From assembly GCA_036494545.1 (NCBI GenBank), contig DASXOB010000018.1, positions 61,312 to 125,311 on the forward strand: a stretch of DNA of 64,000 nucleotides, given 5' to 3'. Positions 8,538 to 17,979 of the stretch are shown here, in pieces (within the stretch, counting starts at the first letter, position 1; the number at the start of each line of letters is the position of its first letter). A program made the position numbers and the translations under genes. The DNA comes from JAICXG01 sp036494545. Lineage in GTDB: Bacteria > Verrucomicrobiota > Verrucomicrobiia > Chthoniobacterales > UBA10450. The notes beneath the pieces were generated by a model. It was not told where the DNA came from, made no database searches, and worked only from the letters and a program-made list of their open reading frames with translations.

Positions 8538-9365
8538 TTGTTTGGGTCCCCATTTTACCGAGGGAGTCGCGGCTCGCCTGTAAGAGTCGCGTCTTCACCT
8601 TGGTCGCGTCGATTCAGCAGAGTCGCCAAAGTCATCATAAGTCGACATGGCATTGCTTTGTCGATTTTCGCTCTTGTCATTCTCTCTCCTTGTGTCGTTT
8701 CAGTAGCCGGCGAACCGGGGAAGAACCAATGTGGATCGTGCAAGCCGCCTTCGCGCGTGGCGCAGCTCCTGGCCAGGAATAGCGACACCGTCTCCCCTTC
8801 CTCATCGGATTCCGCCGAACAAGCCTCCGGCCCAGGCAACACTACGCCGAAAATGGCGTGGATTCCCGGCGGTGAATTCACCATGGGGACAGATGAAACC
8901 CAAAGCTATGCACCGGAAAGGTCAACTCATCGGGTTTGGGTCGACGGATTTTGGATGGACCGGACTGAGGTGACGAACGCCGAGTTCGCGAGGTTCGTTG
9001 CAGCGACAGGCTACGTAACTACGGCCGAGCGAAAGCCCGATTGGGACGAGATCAAAAAGCAGCTACCTCCGGGCACGGCAAAACCCTCAGACGACGTCTT
9101 TGTTCCCGGTGCTTTGGTTTTCACCCGGCCCCCTGGCCCAGTGTCGTTAGGCGATGTCAGAAACTGGTGGCGCTGGACGCCAGGCGCGAATTGGCGCGCA
9201 CCGAGCGGACCAGGCACCGACATTAAAGGACGAGAGAGTTATCCGGTCGTGCAGGTCTCGTGGGAAGACGCCGCGGCTTATGCCAAGTGGTCGGGCAAGA
9301 GATTGCCGACGGAAGCCGAATGGGAGTTTGCCGCGCGCAGTGGCTTGAAAGGACGCCGACAATAA
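8538..9365 (+). pseudogene. Formylglycine-generating enzyme (FGE/SUMF1) family protein, truncated before its catalytic half
   Basis: The N-terminal half of an FGE-sulfatase domain is clear: WIPGGEFTMG, VWVDGFWMDRTEVTNAEFARFV, YPVVQVSWEDAAAYAKWSGKRLPTEAEWEFAARSGLKG. The frame then stops two codons later. Intact family members continue for another ~130 residues (GNVWEW, the RGGSF strand and the catalytic cysteines), and none of that is found in the ~60 bases before the next gene. Only a TTG start is available (8538), followed by a membrane segment (ISRHGIALSIFALVILSPCVVSVAG). FGE converts the active-site Cys of sulfatases to formylglycine, and two Cys-type sulfatases lie downstream, so this was probably their partner. 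As it stands it cannot be active. Confidence 0.8.
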
Positions 9366-9426
9366 CAGCCGCGAAATGAGGTTGATCAATTTTCTCCGAC
9401 AAACCCACCTCAACTACACACAAAAT

Positions 9427-11043
9427 ATGAAACTAAAACTTATCCACTGGATCGCTCCACTTATCGCTACGGTAATGGCGGTCTCGGCCCACGCAGCGGA
9501 CAAAAAACCCAACATCGTCTTCATCATGTCCGACGATGTCGGCATCTGGAATATCGGCGCTTATCATCGCGGGATGATGGCGGCGCGAACACCGAACCTG
9601 GATGAGTTGGCCAAGGAAGGCATGCTCTTTACCGACTACTCCGCGGAAGCGAGTTGTACGGCGGGACGCGCTAACTTTATTACCGGCGAACTGCCTATTC
9701 GCACCGGCATGACCACGGTCGGCCAGGCTGGCGCCAAGATTGGCATGCCGGACGCCGCGCCAACCATCGCCACCGCGCTCAAGTCGCTGGGCTACGCGAC
9801 CGGCCAATTCGGGAAGAACCACCTTGGGGATCTGAATCAGTTCCTGCCGACGGTTCATGGGTTCGACGAGTTCTTCGGCTATCTCTACCACCTCGATGCC
9901 ATGGAAGATCCATGTCATCCTAACTACCCGGAATCGGCCAAGACGACGGTCGGGCCGCGGAACGTGGTCCATAGCTGGGCCACCACGACTGATGACCCCA
10001 CTGTCGACGGTCGCTGGGGCAAAGTTGGTAAGCAGAAGATTGAAGATGCCGGCCCGCTCTGCCCAGAGCGCATGGAGACAGTGGACGACGAGATCCTCAG
10101 CCTCGCACTCAAGTTTACCGACAAAGCAAAAGCAGATGGCAAGCCATTCTTCCTTTGGCTCAACCCAACGCGCATGCACGTCGTTACACACCTGTCGCCG
10201 AAGTACGAGAAGATGCGCACTCCGGAAAACGGCTGGAGCATCTCCGAAGCTGGCATGGCCCAACTCGATGACATCGTTGGCGCGGTGATGAAGTATCTCA
10301 AAGACAACGGTCTTGAAGAGAACACTATCCTCGCTTTTTCCACCGACAACGGCACCGAGAACTTCACCTTCCCGGATGGTGGACAGACGCCGTTCGCCGG
10401 GGGCAAGGGCACGGCGATGGAAGGCGGATTCCGTGCGCCGGCCATGGTTCGTTGGCCCGGCCACGTCCCCGCCGATAAGATAGAGAACGGGATTTTCTCC
10501 GGCTTGGACTGGTTTCCGACCTTCGTCGCGGCGGCGGGCGACCCCAACATTACCCAGGAGCTACTGAAGGGAAAACAACTCGGGGACAAGACCTACAAAG
10601 TGCATCTCGACGGCTTTGACCAGACTGACGTGATCACCGGCAAGGGTCCGTCAAAGCGACACGAGGTTTTCTACTTCACGGAAAGCACGCTCAGCGCGGT
10701 AAGAGTGGACGACTTCAAGTACCGATTCACCGATCAGCCCAATGGCTGGTTGGGCGCCACGGTCAAAGTTGATTGGCCCATCCTGACCAACCTCCGTCTG
10801 GATCCGTTCGAGCGCACCGGCATGTTTGATGGCAAGAACGGATCAATTGCCTACTACGACTGGTTCAAATTTGAATTTTGGCGCTTCGCCTATGTGCAGC
10901 AGGTGATAGGAAAGTACGCGCCGACTTTCATTGAGTACCCGCCAATGCAGAAGGGCGCGAGCTTCAACCTGGAAGCGCTTAAGGCGGAGATGGAGAAGAA
11001 GATGGCTCAGGCAGAAGCGGCCAGCAAAGGCGGTGGCCAGTAA
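9427..11043 (+). CDS. Exported arylsulfatase (C-x-A-x-R type)
   Basis: The start at 9427 gives a clean signal peptide (IHWIAPLIATVMAVSAHAA); the upstream ATG at 9376 would bury it. The 538-residue protein is a type I sulfatase that hydrolyses sulfate esters. The metal-binding NIVFIMSDDVG and active-site SCTAGR (Cys77, Arg81) are present; this Cys must become formylglycine. TGQFGKNHLGD, FLWLNPTRMHV, STDNGTENFTFPDGG and RAPAMVRWPG are also conserved. CTAGR is a known alternative to the classic CxPxR. It follows the truncated FGE and precedes two barrels, a HAD hydrolase and a second sulfatase, all on the same strand. The substrate cannot be read from sequence. Confidence 0.93.
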   Translation: MKLKLIHWIAPLIATVMAVSAHAADKKPNIVFIMSDDVGIWNIGAYHRGMMAARTPNLDELAKEGMLFTDYSAEASCTAGRANFITGELPIRTGMTTVGQAGAKIGMPDAAPTIATALKSLGYATGQFGKNHLGDLNQFLPTVHGFDEFFGYLYHLDAMEDPCHPNYPESAKTTVGPRNVVHSWATTTDDPTVDGRWGKVGKQKIEDAGPLCPERMETVDDEILSLALKFTDKAKADGKPFFLWLNPTRMHVVTHLSPKYEKMRTPENGWSISEAGMAQLDDIVGAVMKYLKDNGLEENTILAFSTDNGTENFTFPDGGQTPFAGGKGTAMEGGFRAPAMVRWPGHVPADKIENGIFSGLDWFPTFVAAAGDPNITQELLKGKQLGDKTYKVHLDGFDQTDVITGKGPSKRHEVFYFTESTLSAVRVDDFKYRFTDQPNGWLGATVKVDWPILTNLRLDPFERTGMFDGKNGSIAYYDWFKFEFWRFAYVQQVIGKYAPTFIEYPPMQKGASFNLEALKAEMEKKMAQAEAASKGGGQ

Positions 11044-11118
11044 CTCTACGCTCTGGGATGAATCTAGCGGCGATGACGAGGCACAGCTCGTTATCGCCGC
11101 GCACCTGAAAGGCCAAAT

Positions 11119-12012
11119 ATGAAATCACGAATACTCGCTTTGCTTGCCATCGTTCTTCTCCCACACGCGGCCGCGCTTGCTGGCTCGGATACTGTGGACT
11201 CCAAGTATATCGCGCCGGCGCCAACGCCTCCTACAAAGGAATGGGATCTCCGCGTCGGCATTCCTGGATGGTTATCCGGTATATCAGGCGAAAGCGGAAT
11301 ATTAGGAGTAGTCGACTCTGCGGATGTCAGCTTCAGCGAGATTTTCAACCATCTGACTCATGTCCCACTCGCGCTCAGCGCTGACTTTCACTACAAGCGA
11401 TGGGAGCTTTTCGGAGACGGTCAGTACCTGGAGGTAGGCGCTTCTGCGACTCTGCCGGGGTTACTCTTTACCGACGCGCGCGTTCACCTGAAAGATGGAT
11501 TAGCCGAAGCTTTCCTTGGTTATCGGGTGATTGATTCCGGCAAGGCGACTGTCTCTCTCTTTGCCGGTGCGCGCTACAATTACGAAGGAGTTGACCTAAG
11601 CATCGTTAACAACGGCGACCCCCGCTTTCCTCGCCTGCGCGAGCTACTCGGGATTCCCGGAAAATTGGACGTAAACGGCTCGACTGATTGGGTCGATCCC
11701 GTCGTCGGAGCTCGTGGCAAGGTGAAGCTTTGGAAGGCCATATCTCTCTATGCCGAAGGCGATGTCGGTGGGTTCGATGCCAACTCCGACCCGGCTTATG
11801 AGATACATCGCCAGGGACTGACGCTCGTCAAAACATCGAGATCAAGCGAGGATTGGAGCTATCAGGCTCAAGGTGGCCTCGAATTTCAACTTAGCCGGTG
11901 GTTCTGGACGCAGGTCGGCTGGCGCTGGCTCCGGACCGACTATGTCTCTGGCGGCTTTACAAATAAGACGGACTTGAGTGGGCCGTTTATCCAAGGGGGT
12001 GTGAATTTTTGA
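11119..12012 (+). CDS. Outer-membrane beta-barrel protein
   Basis: The 297-residue protein has a signal peptide (LLAIVLLPHAAALAG) and then alternating amphipathic strands (WDLRVGIPGWL, WELFGDGQYLEV, AEAFLGYRVI, VSLFAGARYNYEG, ISLYAEGDVGGF, YQAQGGLEFQLS, FWTQVGWRWLRTDYV). It ends on a C-terminal Phe in a strand (GPFIQGGVNF), the usual BAM recognition signal. It lies 75 bases after the sulfatase. Its role could be passage of sulfated or desulfated substrates, but that is inference from position only. Confidence 0.8.
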   Translation: MKSRILALLAIVLLPHAAALAGSDTVDSKYIAPAPTPPTKEWDLRVGIPGWLSGISGESGILGVVDSADVSFSEIFNHLTHVPLALSADFHYKRWELFGDGQYLEVGASATLPGLLFTDARVHLKDGLAEAFLGYRVIDSGKATVSLFAGARYNYEGVDLSIVNNGDPRFPRLRELLGIPGKLDVNGSTDWVDPVVGARGKVKLWKAISLYAEGDVGGFDANSDPAYEIHRQGLTLVKTSRSSEDWSYQAQGGLEFQLSRWFWTQVGWRWLRTDYVSGGFTNKTDLSGPFIQGGVNF

Positions 12013-12045
12013 GGAACCAGCAAGATAGGGACTGCTGCTAACAAT

Positions 12046-12162
12046 ATGAAAACCAACCGTAGCATGATCTTCGCCGCAAGCTTTGCACTCGGCGTTGCAA
12101 TCCCTTTCTCGCCGCCGGAAGAAGGCTGCGTGAGCCGAAGGCTTCGACGGAGATTGCACTAA
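12046..12162 (+). pseudogene. Orphan signal-peptide remnant
   Basis: A 38-codon frame starts MKTNRSMIFAASFALGVAI, a plausible signal peptide, and then runs into a basic Arg-rich tail and a stop (...SRRLRRRLH). It looks like the 5' end of an exported-protein gene whose body has been lost between the two barrel genes. No clear ribosome-binding site is present. Chance occurrence is possible. Confidence 0.3.
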
Positions 12163-12201
12163 ACAGTCAACGATCGGGGAGCGCGCACTTAGCAGAGAGC
12201 C

Positions 12202-13059
12202 ATGCGAACAATCCTCGCCATCACTCTCCTGGCACTAACATCTCATATCAGCGGCGCAGAAAAAGAATCTGATGAAGCAACGGAATTGGCGAAGCAGCTA
12301 TCGAACCCTGTTGCTTCGCTCATTAGCATTCCGTTCCAAGCGAACTACGATTTTAATATCGGGCCGACCAGTAATGGCTCCAGATTCACGCTCAATATCC
12401 AGCCGGTCGTCCCGCTCTCCATTAGCAAGGACTGGAATCTTATTGTGCGGACGATCCTGCCGATCGTTAGTCAGCATGACGTCTTCTATCCGGCCATTCC
12501 ACAAGATCGCACGCAGAGCGGCCTTGGCGACACAACGCAAAGTTTCTTCTTTTCTCCGAAAGCACCTGGACCAGGCGGGATCATCTGGGGTCTTGGTCCG
12601 GTCGTTTTGTATCCCACTGCCACGGATGACCTGCTCGGTAGCGAGAAGTGGGGACTTGGTCCGACAGCCGTCCTGTTGAAACAAACGGGAGGCTGGACGT
12701 ATGGCGTCCTGGCAAACCAGATCTGGTCGGTCGCGGGCGATAGCCACCGCGAGAACATCAGCGCGACGTTCCTCCAGCCCTTTGTCACCTACACCACAAA
12801 GACACATACCACCTTCGGCCTGAACACCGAGTCCACTTACGATTGGGAAAACAGTCAGTGGACAGTGCCGCTCAATGCCTTCGTCAGTCAGGTCCTTAAG
12901 ATTGGCAAACAGCCGATCAGCATTCAACTGGGCGCCCGTTATTATGCGGACGGCCCCAGCGGAGCGCCGGATTGGGGCCTGCGCCTTAACTTCACCTTAC
13001 TCTATCCCGAGCACAAACACCCAGTCGAGCCGCCTGCCCACGAGGCCTATGCCAAATAG
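12202..13059 (+). CDS. Outer-membrane barrel, phenol-degradation 'MetA-pathway'/transporter-like
   Basis: A 285-residue exported protein: signal peptide (TILAITLLALTSHISGA), then strands typical of the neuromedin-U-like 'transporter' barrels often found beside sulfatases and hydrolases: NPVASLISIPFQANYDFNIGP, RFTLNIQPVVPLSIS, WNLIVRTILPI, SGLGDTTQSFFFSP, IIWGLGPVVLYPTATD, WGLGPTAVLLKQ, YGVLANQIWS, ISIQLGARYYADGP. The end is less barrel-like (HPVEPPAHEAYAK). It sits between the first barrel and the HAD hydrolase, probably co-transcribed with the latter (26-base gap). Confidence 0.8.
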   Translation: MRTILAITLLALTSHISGAEKESDEATELAKQLSNPVASLISIPFQANYDFNIGPTSNGSRFTLNIQPVVPLSISKDWNLIVRTILPIVSQHDVFYPAIPQDRTQSGLGDTTQSFFFSPKAPGPGGIIWGLGPVVLYPTATDDLLGSEKWGLGPTAVLLKQTGGWTYGVLANQIWSVAGDSHRENISATFLQPFVTYTTKTHTTFGLNTESTYDWENSQWTVPLNAFVSQVLKIGKQPISIQLGARYYADGPSGAPDWGLRLNFTLLYPEHKHPVEPPAHEAYAK

Positions 13060-13085
13060 AGGCCGAGCGAACCTTCATCAAAATC

Positions 13086-14072
13086 ATGAAATTGATTCCA
13101 CTCACACTTAGCTCGCTAGCCGTTGTTCTCGCCGCCCTCACGACTTATGCGCGAGACCCACTGCCCTCGTGGAATGACACCCCGCCGAAAAAAGCTATCG
13201 TCGCCTTTGTTGAGAAAATAACAAAGGAAGGCTCGCCCGATTTTGTTCCACCTAACGAACGCATCGCGACCTTCGATAACGACGGCACGCTCTGGGCGGA
13301 ACAGCCGATGTATTTCCAAATGATGTTTGCGCTCGAACGCGTGAAAGTCATGGCGCCACAGCATCCGGAGTGGAAGACAGAAGAGCCGTTTGCGTCATTG
13401 CTCAAGGGCGATGTGAAAGGCGCGCTCGCCGGTGGTGAACCAGCTATCGGGAAGATTGTCATGGTCACTCATTCCGGCATGACGACCGACGAATTCGACA
13501 AGATCGTGCGGGATTGGATCGCTACCGCCAGACATCCGGTGACCAAACGGCCTCTTCTCGAAATGGTCTATCAGCCAATGATCGAATTGCTCGCCTACCT
13601 GCGCGCCAACGGTTTCAAGACCTTTATCGTTTCCGGTGGCGGCGTGGAATTCATGCGCGCCTTTGCGGAGAAGACTTATGGCATCCCGCCCGAACAAGTC
13701 ATCGGCAGCAGCGGCAAGCTGCAATTTAAGATGCGCGATGATCAGCCGGTGCTGATCAAGCTACCCGCGATTAACTTTATCGATGACAAGGAAGGCAAGC
13801 CGATCGGCATCCAGACTTACATCGGCCGCCGCCCCATTGCCGCATTTGGAAATTCCGATGGCGACCTGCAAATGCTGCAATGGACCGCCGCCGGTCCGGG
13901 AGCGCGCTTCTGCCTCTACGTCCATCACGACGATGCCGCGCGCGAATTTGCTTACGACCGCAAGTCGCACATCGGTACGTTCGACAAGGGCTGGGACGAA
14001 GCCGTGGTCAAAGGCTGGACGGTTGTCAGCATGAAGGATGACTGGAAAACCATCTTTCCACCAAAGGAGTAA
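13086..14072 (+). CDS. Periplasmic HAD-superfamily phosphatase
   Basis: The 328-residue protein carries a signal peptide (LTLSSLAVVLAALTTYA) and the HAD core: motif I ATFDNDGTLW (Asp64 nucleophile, Asp66 acid), motif II FIVSGGG, and a motif IV region AAFGNSDGDLQML. The acidic motif with PSPase-like helical cap resembles phosphoserine-phosphatase-type HADs. Export makes an extracytoplasmic phosphomonoesterase role likely. It is part of the sulfatase region, 58 bases before the second sulfatase, which suggests a cluster that releases sulfate and phosphate from polymers. Confidence 0.88.
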   Translation: MKLIPLTLSSLAVVLAALTTYARDPLPSWNDTPPKKAIVAFVEKITKEGSPDFVPPNERIATFDNDGTLWAEQPMYFQMMFALERVKVMAPQHPEWKTEEPFASLLKGDVKGALAGGEPAIGKIVMVTHSGMTTDEFDKIVRDWIATARHPVTKRPLLEMVYQPMIELLAYLRANGFKTFIVSGGGVEFMRAFAEKTYGIPPEQVIGSSGKLQFKMRDDQPVLIKLPAINFIDDKEGKPIGIQTYIGRRPIAAFGNSDGDLQMLQWTAAGPGARFCLYVHHDDAAREFAYDRKSHIGTFDKGWDEAVVKGWTVVSMKDDWKTIFPPKE

Positions 14073-14129
14073 CTCATAGGTGTCTAAATTTTTGCCTTTC
14101 AAGCAACCGAGCACAGAACGGAACGACCG

Positions 14130-16589
14130 ATGAAAATAACAAGACACATCGTCCTCGGAGAGATGATCATGACAGGCATACTGGCAGTTGCGCCAGCATT
14201 CGCCCAGCAAATCACAGGCACACCCGGTGACCCCAGCGCCACCATCACCCTCGACGGCAAACAGCTCCCGCCGCCCGACCTGAAGTTTGGCGGCGTGATC
14301 AAGGACACCGCCCCCGAATCCAAGCCGTATTGGCCACCAACCGTCGTGCCGCCCAAAGGCGCACCCAACGTGCTCCTAATCATGACCGACGACCAGGGCT
14401 ATGGGGTCTGTAGCACCTTTGGCGGTGTCATTCCCACGCCCGCCATGGACCGGATCGCCAAGGCGGGATTGCGCTATACGCAATTCCACACGACCGCGCT
14501 CTGCTCTCCTACGCGCGCGGCCCTGATCACTGGGCGCAACCATCACTCGTCAGGGTTTGGGGTGATCTCAGAACAGGCGACGGGCTATCCAGGTTATGAT
14601 TCCGTCCTTACAAAGGACTGCGCCACGGTCGGAGAAATCCTAAAGGACAACGGCTACGCTACCTCCTGGTTTGGCAAGAACCATAACACTCCGACCTATG
14701 TCTACAGTCTCGCTGGACCTTTCGATCAATGGCCCAGCGGAATGGGCTTTCAATACTTCTATGGCTTCATGGGCGGTGAGACGAACCAGTGGCAGCCCTA
14801 TCTCTTCCAGGATCATACTCAAATCTTTCCGTGGATAGGGAAGAAGAACTACAATCTAACCACCGACATGGCAGACGAGGCGATCAAGTATATGAAGGAG
14901 TTAAATGCGGCCGCGCCGGAGAAGCCGTTCTTCCTTTACTATGTGCCGGGTGGGACGCACGCGCCACATCATCCGACCAAGGAGTGGATCGCGAAGATGA
15001 AGGGCAAGTTCGACATGGGCTGGAACGCAATGCGCGACCAGATTTTCGCCAACCAAAAGAAACTCGGCGTCATCCCGGAGAACACCAAGCTTGCTCCGTG
15101 GCCGGGGATTCTTCCGAAGTGGGACACGTTTACTCCCGCGCAGAAGAAGGTTTACGCCCACCAGGCGGAGATATTCGGCGCCTACGTCGCCTACACCGAC
15201 CATGAGATCGGCCGGGTCATTCAGGAGGTGGAAGATCTGGGCAAGCTCGATAACACCCTCATCATCTATATCAGTGGCGACAATGGGACCAGCGCCGAAG
15301 GCACTGTACTCGGGACCACGTTCGATCTCGCTGCGATCCAATCCATCAACATGCCGGTCGAACTCCAGGCGAAATTCTATGACATCCTCGGTTCTGACCA
15401 GACGACCCCGCACATGTCAGTGGCGTGGTCCTGGGCGTTCGACACGCCGTTTAAATGGACCAAACAAGTGGCCTCTTTCTTCGGCGGCACCCGCAATGGC
15501 ATGGTCATGTCATGGCCTAGCCACATCAAAGACGTGGGCGGCATCCGTCCTCAGTTCCACCACGTCATCGATATCGTGCCCACAATTCTCGAAGCCGCAG
15601 GTATCACGGCACCGGAGATGGTGGATGGCATTGCTCAGAAACCAATCGAGGGCGTGAGCATGGCTTACACCTTCGATAGCTCCAACGCGCAAGCGCCATC
15701 CAGGCGCGACACCCAATATTTCGAGATGTTCGGCAACCGCGCCATCTATCACGACGGCTGGATCGCCGCAACGGTTCCTCCGCAACCTCCGTGGCTCATG
15801 GGGACGGCAAAAATGCCCGACATCCTCACTGGTTACAAGTGGGAGCTTTATAACATCGCTTCCGACTATTCGGAGAATAACGATCTCGCCGCGAAAAATC
15901 CGGACAAACTGAAAGAGCTGCAGGATCTATTCATGGTCGAGGCCAGGAAATATCAAGTGCTGCCGCTGGATAATTCCATCCTCGAGCGCATCCTGACTGC
16001 GCGACCAAGCGCGACTTCCGGCCGAACCGAGTTCAGTTACTCGGGTGAGGTCTCCGGCATTCCCAGTGGCAGCGCACCAAACACACTGACCAGGTCCTAC
16101 TCCATCAGTGCAGACGTGGAAGTGCCGGCGGGCGGCGGCGAAGGAATGCTTAACACACTCGGAGGTCGCTTTGGCGGCTATGGCCTCTACATACTTAAAG
16201 GCAAACCCGTCTTCACTTACGACTTCCTGGGATTAGAAAAATTCCGTTGGGAAGGCAAGGCGGCACTGGCGCCGGGTAAACACACCGTCATGTTTGACTT
16301 CAAGTATGACGGGCCCGGCATGGCTAAGGGTGGAACCGGAGTGCTCTCGGTGGACGGCAAGGAGGTCGATAACAAGAAGATCTCGCACACGTGTCCAGCG
16401 CTCATGACCATCGACGAGACCTTTGATGTCGGTATCGATACGCGCACCGGCGTGGACGATAAAGACTACCAGCCTCCGTTCCGCTTCACGGGCAAGCTCA
16501 ACAAGCTAACTATCAAGCTCGGGCCGAACCAGATGTTGGCAGCGGACGAGAAGGCCAAAGCCGAAGCCCTCGCCAACGCCGATAACTAG
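14130..16589 (+). CDS. Exported arylsulfatase (C-S-P-T-R type), large
   Basis: An 819-residue sulfatase of the AtsA-like group. The signal peptide (MIMTGILAVAPAFAQQ) is followed by PNVLLIMTDDQGYG (metal Asp pair) and the classic active site CSPTR at Cys125-Arg129, then TGRNHHSSGFG, ATSWFGKNHNTP, FFLYYVPGGTHAPH and IYISGDNGTSAEG. The last ~200 residues (from FSYSGEVSGIP) form a beta-rich accessory domain typical of the ~780-residue subgroup (FGGYGLYILKGKPVFTYD, DVGIDTRTGV). The Cys needs conversion to formylglycine, yet the FGE gene at 8538 is truncated. Substrate unknown; subgroup members act on aryl or sugar sulfates. Confidence 0.93.
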   Translation: MKITRHIVLGEMIMTGILAVAPAFAQQITGTPGDPSATITLDGKQLPPPDLKFGGVIKDTAPESKPYWPPTVVPPKGAPNVLLIMTDDQGYGVCSTFGGVIPTPAMDRIAKAGLRYTQFHTTALCSPTRAALITGRNHHSSGFGVISEQATGYPGYDSVLTKDCATVGEILKDNGYATSWFGKNHNTPTYVYSLAGPFDQWPSGMGFQYFYGFMGGETNQWQPYLFQDHTQIFPWIGKKNYNLTTDMADEAIKYMKELNAAAPEKPFFLYYVPGGTHAPHHPTKEWIAKMKGKFDMGWNAMRDQIFANQKKLGVIPENTKLAPWPGILPKWDTFTPAQKKVYAHQAEIFGAYVAYTDHEIGRVIQEVEDLGKLDNTLIIYISGDNGTSAEGTVLGTTFDLAAIQSINMPVELQAKFYDILGSDQTTPHMSVAWSWAFDTPFKWTKQVASFFGGTRNGMVMSWPSHIKDVGGIRPQFHHVIDIVPTILEAAGITAPEMVDGIAQKPIEGVSMAYTFDSSNAQAPSRRDTQYFEMFGNRAIYHDGWIAATVPPQPPWLMGTAKMPDILTGYKWELYNIASDYSENNDLAAKNPDKLKELQDLFMVEARKYQVLPLDNSILERILTARPSATSGRTEFSYSGEVSGIPSGSAPNTLTRSYSISADVEVPAGGGEGMLNTLGGRFGGYGLYILKGKPVFTYDFLGLEKFRWEGKAALAPGKHTVMFDFKYDGPGMAKGGTGVLSVDGKEVDNKKISHTCPALMTIDETFDVGIDTRTGVDDKDYQPPFRFTGKLNKLTIKLGPNQMLAADEKAKAEALANADN

Positions 16590-16659
16590 GTCACGGCCTT
16601 AGTATCCGATTGCGAAACACGCGGGCCGCATTTGTAGAGGTGTGACCCGCGGAAGAACG

Positions 16660-16974
16660 ATGAGCCTCTTACTCAAACTCACCGCCCTCATCGAAGCAGC
16701 TATGGGCTTCGCCTTGATCATCGTTCCGCCTCTAGTCGTCCGGCTGCTGCTGGGAAGCGATCTGCTTGGTGCAGGCATTCCACTCAGCCGCCTTGCCGGC
16801 GTGGCGCCTCTCGCGCTGGGCTTCGCCTGCTGGCTCGCATTGTTCGAGACCCAGAGTTGCGCGGCGTGCGAGATCGTCGGCGCGATGGTGCTTTATAACA
16901 TCGGCGCGGTCCTTATGCTCGGTGGTACCGGCCTGAGGCCGCAACCTGTGGTAGGATCTCACTGCCGAAGCTGA
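16660..16974 (+). CDS. Small integral membrane protein, C-terminus possibly altered
   Basis: The start at 16660 (MSLLLKLTALIEAAMG) is preferred over the GTG at 16642. The 104 residues hold three hydrophobic helices (about 3-30, 43-60 and 73-88), with LTALIEAAMGFALIIVPPLVVRLLLG and PLSRLAGVAPLALGFACWLA typical of a conserved 4-helix family. The fourth helix is missing: after IGAVLMLGGTG the sequence turns polar (LRPQPVVGSHCRS), so a frameshift or 3' replacement is likely. The gene ends 3 bases before the next one. Confidence 0.6.
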   Translation: MSLLLKLTALIEAAMGFALIIVPPLVVRLLLGSDLLGAGIPLSRLAGVAPLALGFACWLALFETQSCAACEIVGAMVLYNIGAVLMLGGTGLRPQPVVGSHCRS

Positions 16975-16977
16975 CTC

Positions 16978-17751
16978 ATGACATCCTTTATTGATAACGA
17001 GTGGATCTTCATCGTTGTCACCGGTCTCGTGCTCCTCGGAGCTTCCGAGCTGGGCGTACGCACCGGCTTTCGACTTCACGTCAAACACGATGAGGCGCGA
17101 AAGAGTCAACTCGGCGGCGTGCAGGGCGCGGTACTTGGCCTGCTCGGGCTCCTCCTGGGATTCACCTTCGCCATGGCGGTGGCACGCTACGACGCGCGAC
17201 GCGAGATGGTGCTTAAGGAAGCTAACGCCATTGGCACGACATGGCTTCGTGCAGGTCTTCTTCCTGGCGATCATCCGAAGCAGGTGAAAGAACTGCTGCG
17301 GCGTTACCTGAACGTCCGCTTGGAATACCGCGAATATTTCAACGATCCGTCGAAACTGGCAAAGGGCCTTCGGGCTTCCGCAGACATTGAGAACGCGATC
17401 TGGACCCACGCGGAGGCAGCGGCAAAGGAATCCCCTACCCCCGTCGTCGTCTCCTTCATCAGCGCCTTGAACGACATGATTGACACTGATGCCGATCGGA
17501 TAGCCGCGGGACGCAACCACATACCCCACGGTGTTTGGGTGCTCGTCCTCTTCGTGGCGGCCTTTGGATGCTACACAAGCGCTTACAACAGCGGCGCCCA
17601 AGGTGCGCGTTCAAACTTCACCAGTCTCTTCCTTCCTTTGCTTCTCACGATTGTTATTGGCCTGATCTTTGACATCGACCACGCACTTCAGGGAACGATT
17701 GGCGTGAGTCAGCAACCGCTGTTGGAACTTAGGGAGAATATTTCCAGATGA
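16978..17751 (+). CDS. DUF4239 (bestrophin-like) membrane protein
   Basis: The 257 residues fit the DUF4239 family: N-terminal helix (IFIVVTGLVLLGASELGVRTGF), the conserved QGAVLGLLGLLLGFTFAMAVARYDARREMVLKEANAIGT region, then a soluble helical part, and two C-terminal helices (VWVLVLFVAAFGCYTSAY and SLFLPLLLTIVIGLIFDID). The family is often compared with bestrophin-type channels but its function is not established. It is probably co-transcribed with the small membrane gene upstream (3-base gap). A decayed copy of its 3' end lies near 18452-18500. Confidence 0.85.
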   Translation: MTSFIDNEWIFIVVTGLVLLGASELGVRTGFRLHVKHDEARKSQLGGVQGAVLGLLGLLLGFTFAMAVARYDARREMVLKEANAIGTTWLRAGLLPGDHPKQVKELLRRYLNVRLEYREYFNDPSKLAKGLRASADIENAIWTHAEAAAKESPTPVVVSFISALNDMIDTDADRIAAGRNHIPHGVWVLVLFVAAFGCYTSAYNSGAQGARSNFTSLFLPLLLTIVIGLIFDIDHALQGTIGVSQQPLLELRENISR

Positions 17752-17979
17752 ACTAGGTATCGCTGTGTAGCACCTACGTCATCCTCGGCGAGGCTGGCGC
17801 AATACCTATCTCAATCCTAGCTGTTGCGCCCGAGGACAGTGCAAAGCATCGCTTCGAATCAAGGCCGTGTCTGGCATTCCGCTGCCCTGGCGGTCTAAAG
17901 CTTCAACGCTCTGTCGGGAGGATAACGGTATCAGACCAAAGGCCTATTCAACAGCTGCTCGGACGTGAAAAGCTTTGCT

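Noticed and set aside
8600..8782. Forward frame in the FGE-like gene as an alternative N-terminus
   Set aside because: It has no continuity with the FGE motifs and no signal sequence; treated as a shadow.
9433..10464. Long reverse-strand frame inside the first sulfatase gene
   Set aside because: It is the shadow of the sulfatase: no ribosome-binding site and no protein-like family pattern, while the forward frame carries all sulfatase motifs.
16732..17601. Long reverse-strand frame across the membrane-protein pair
   Set aside because: It is antisense to two genes with clear helices and the DUF4239 signature; its translation is His/Arg/Glu-rich and unfamiliar.
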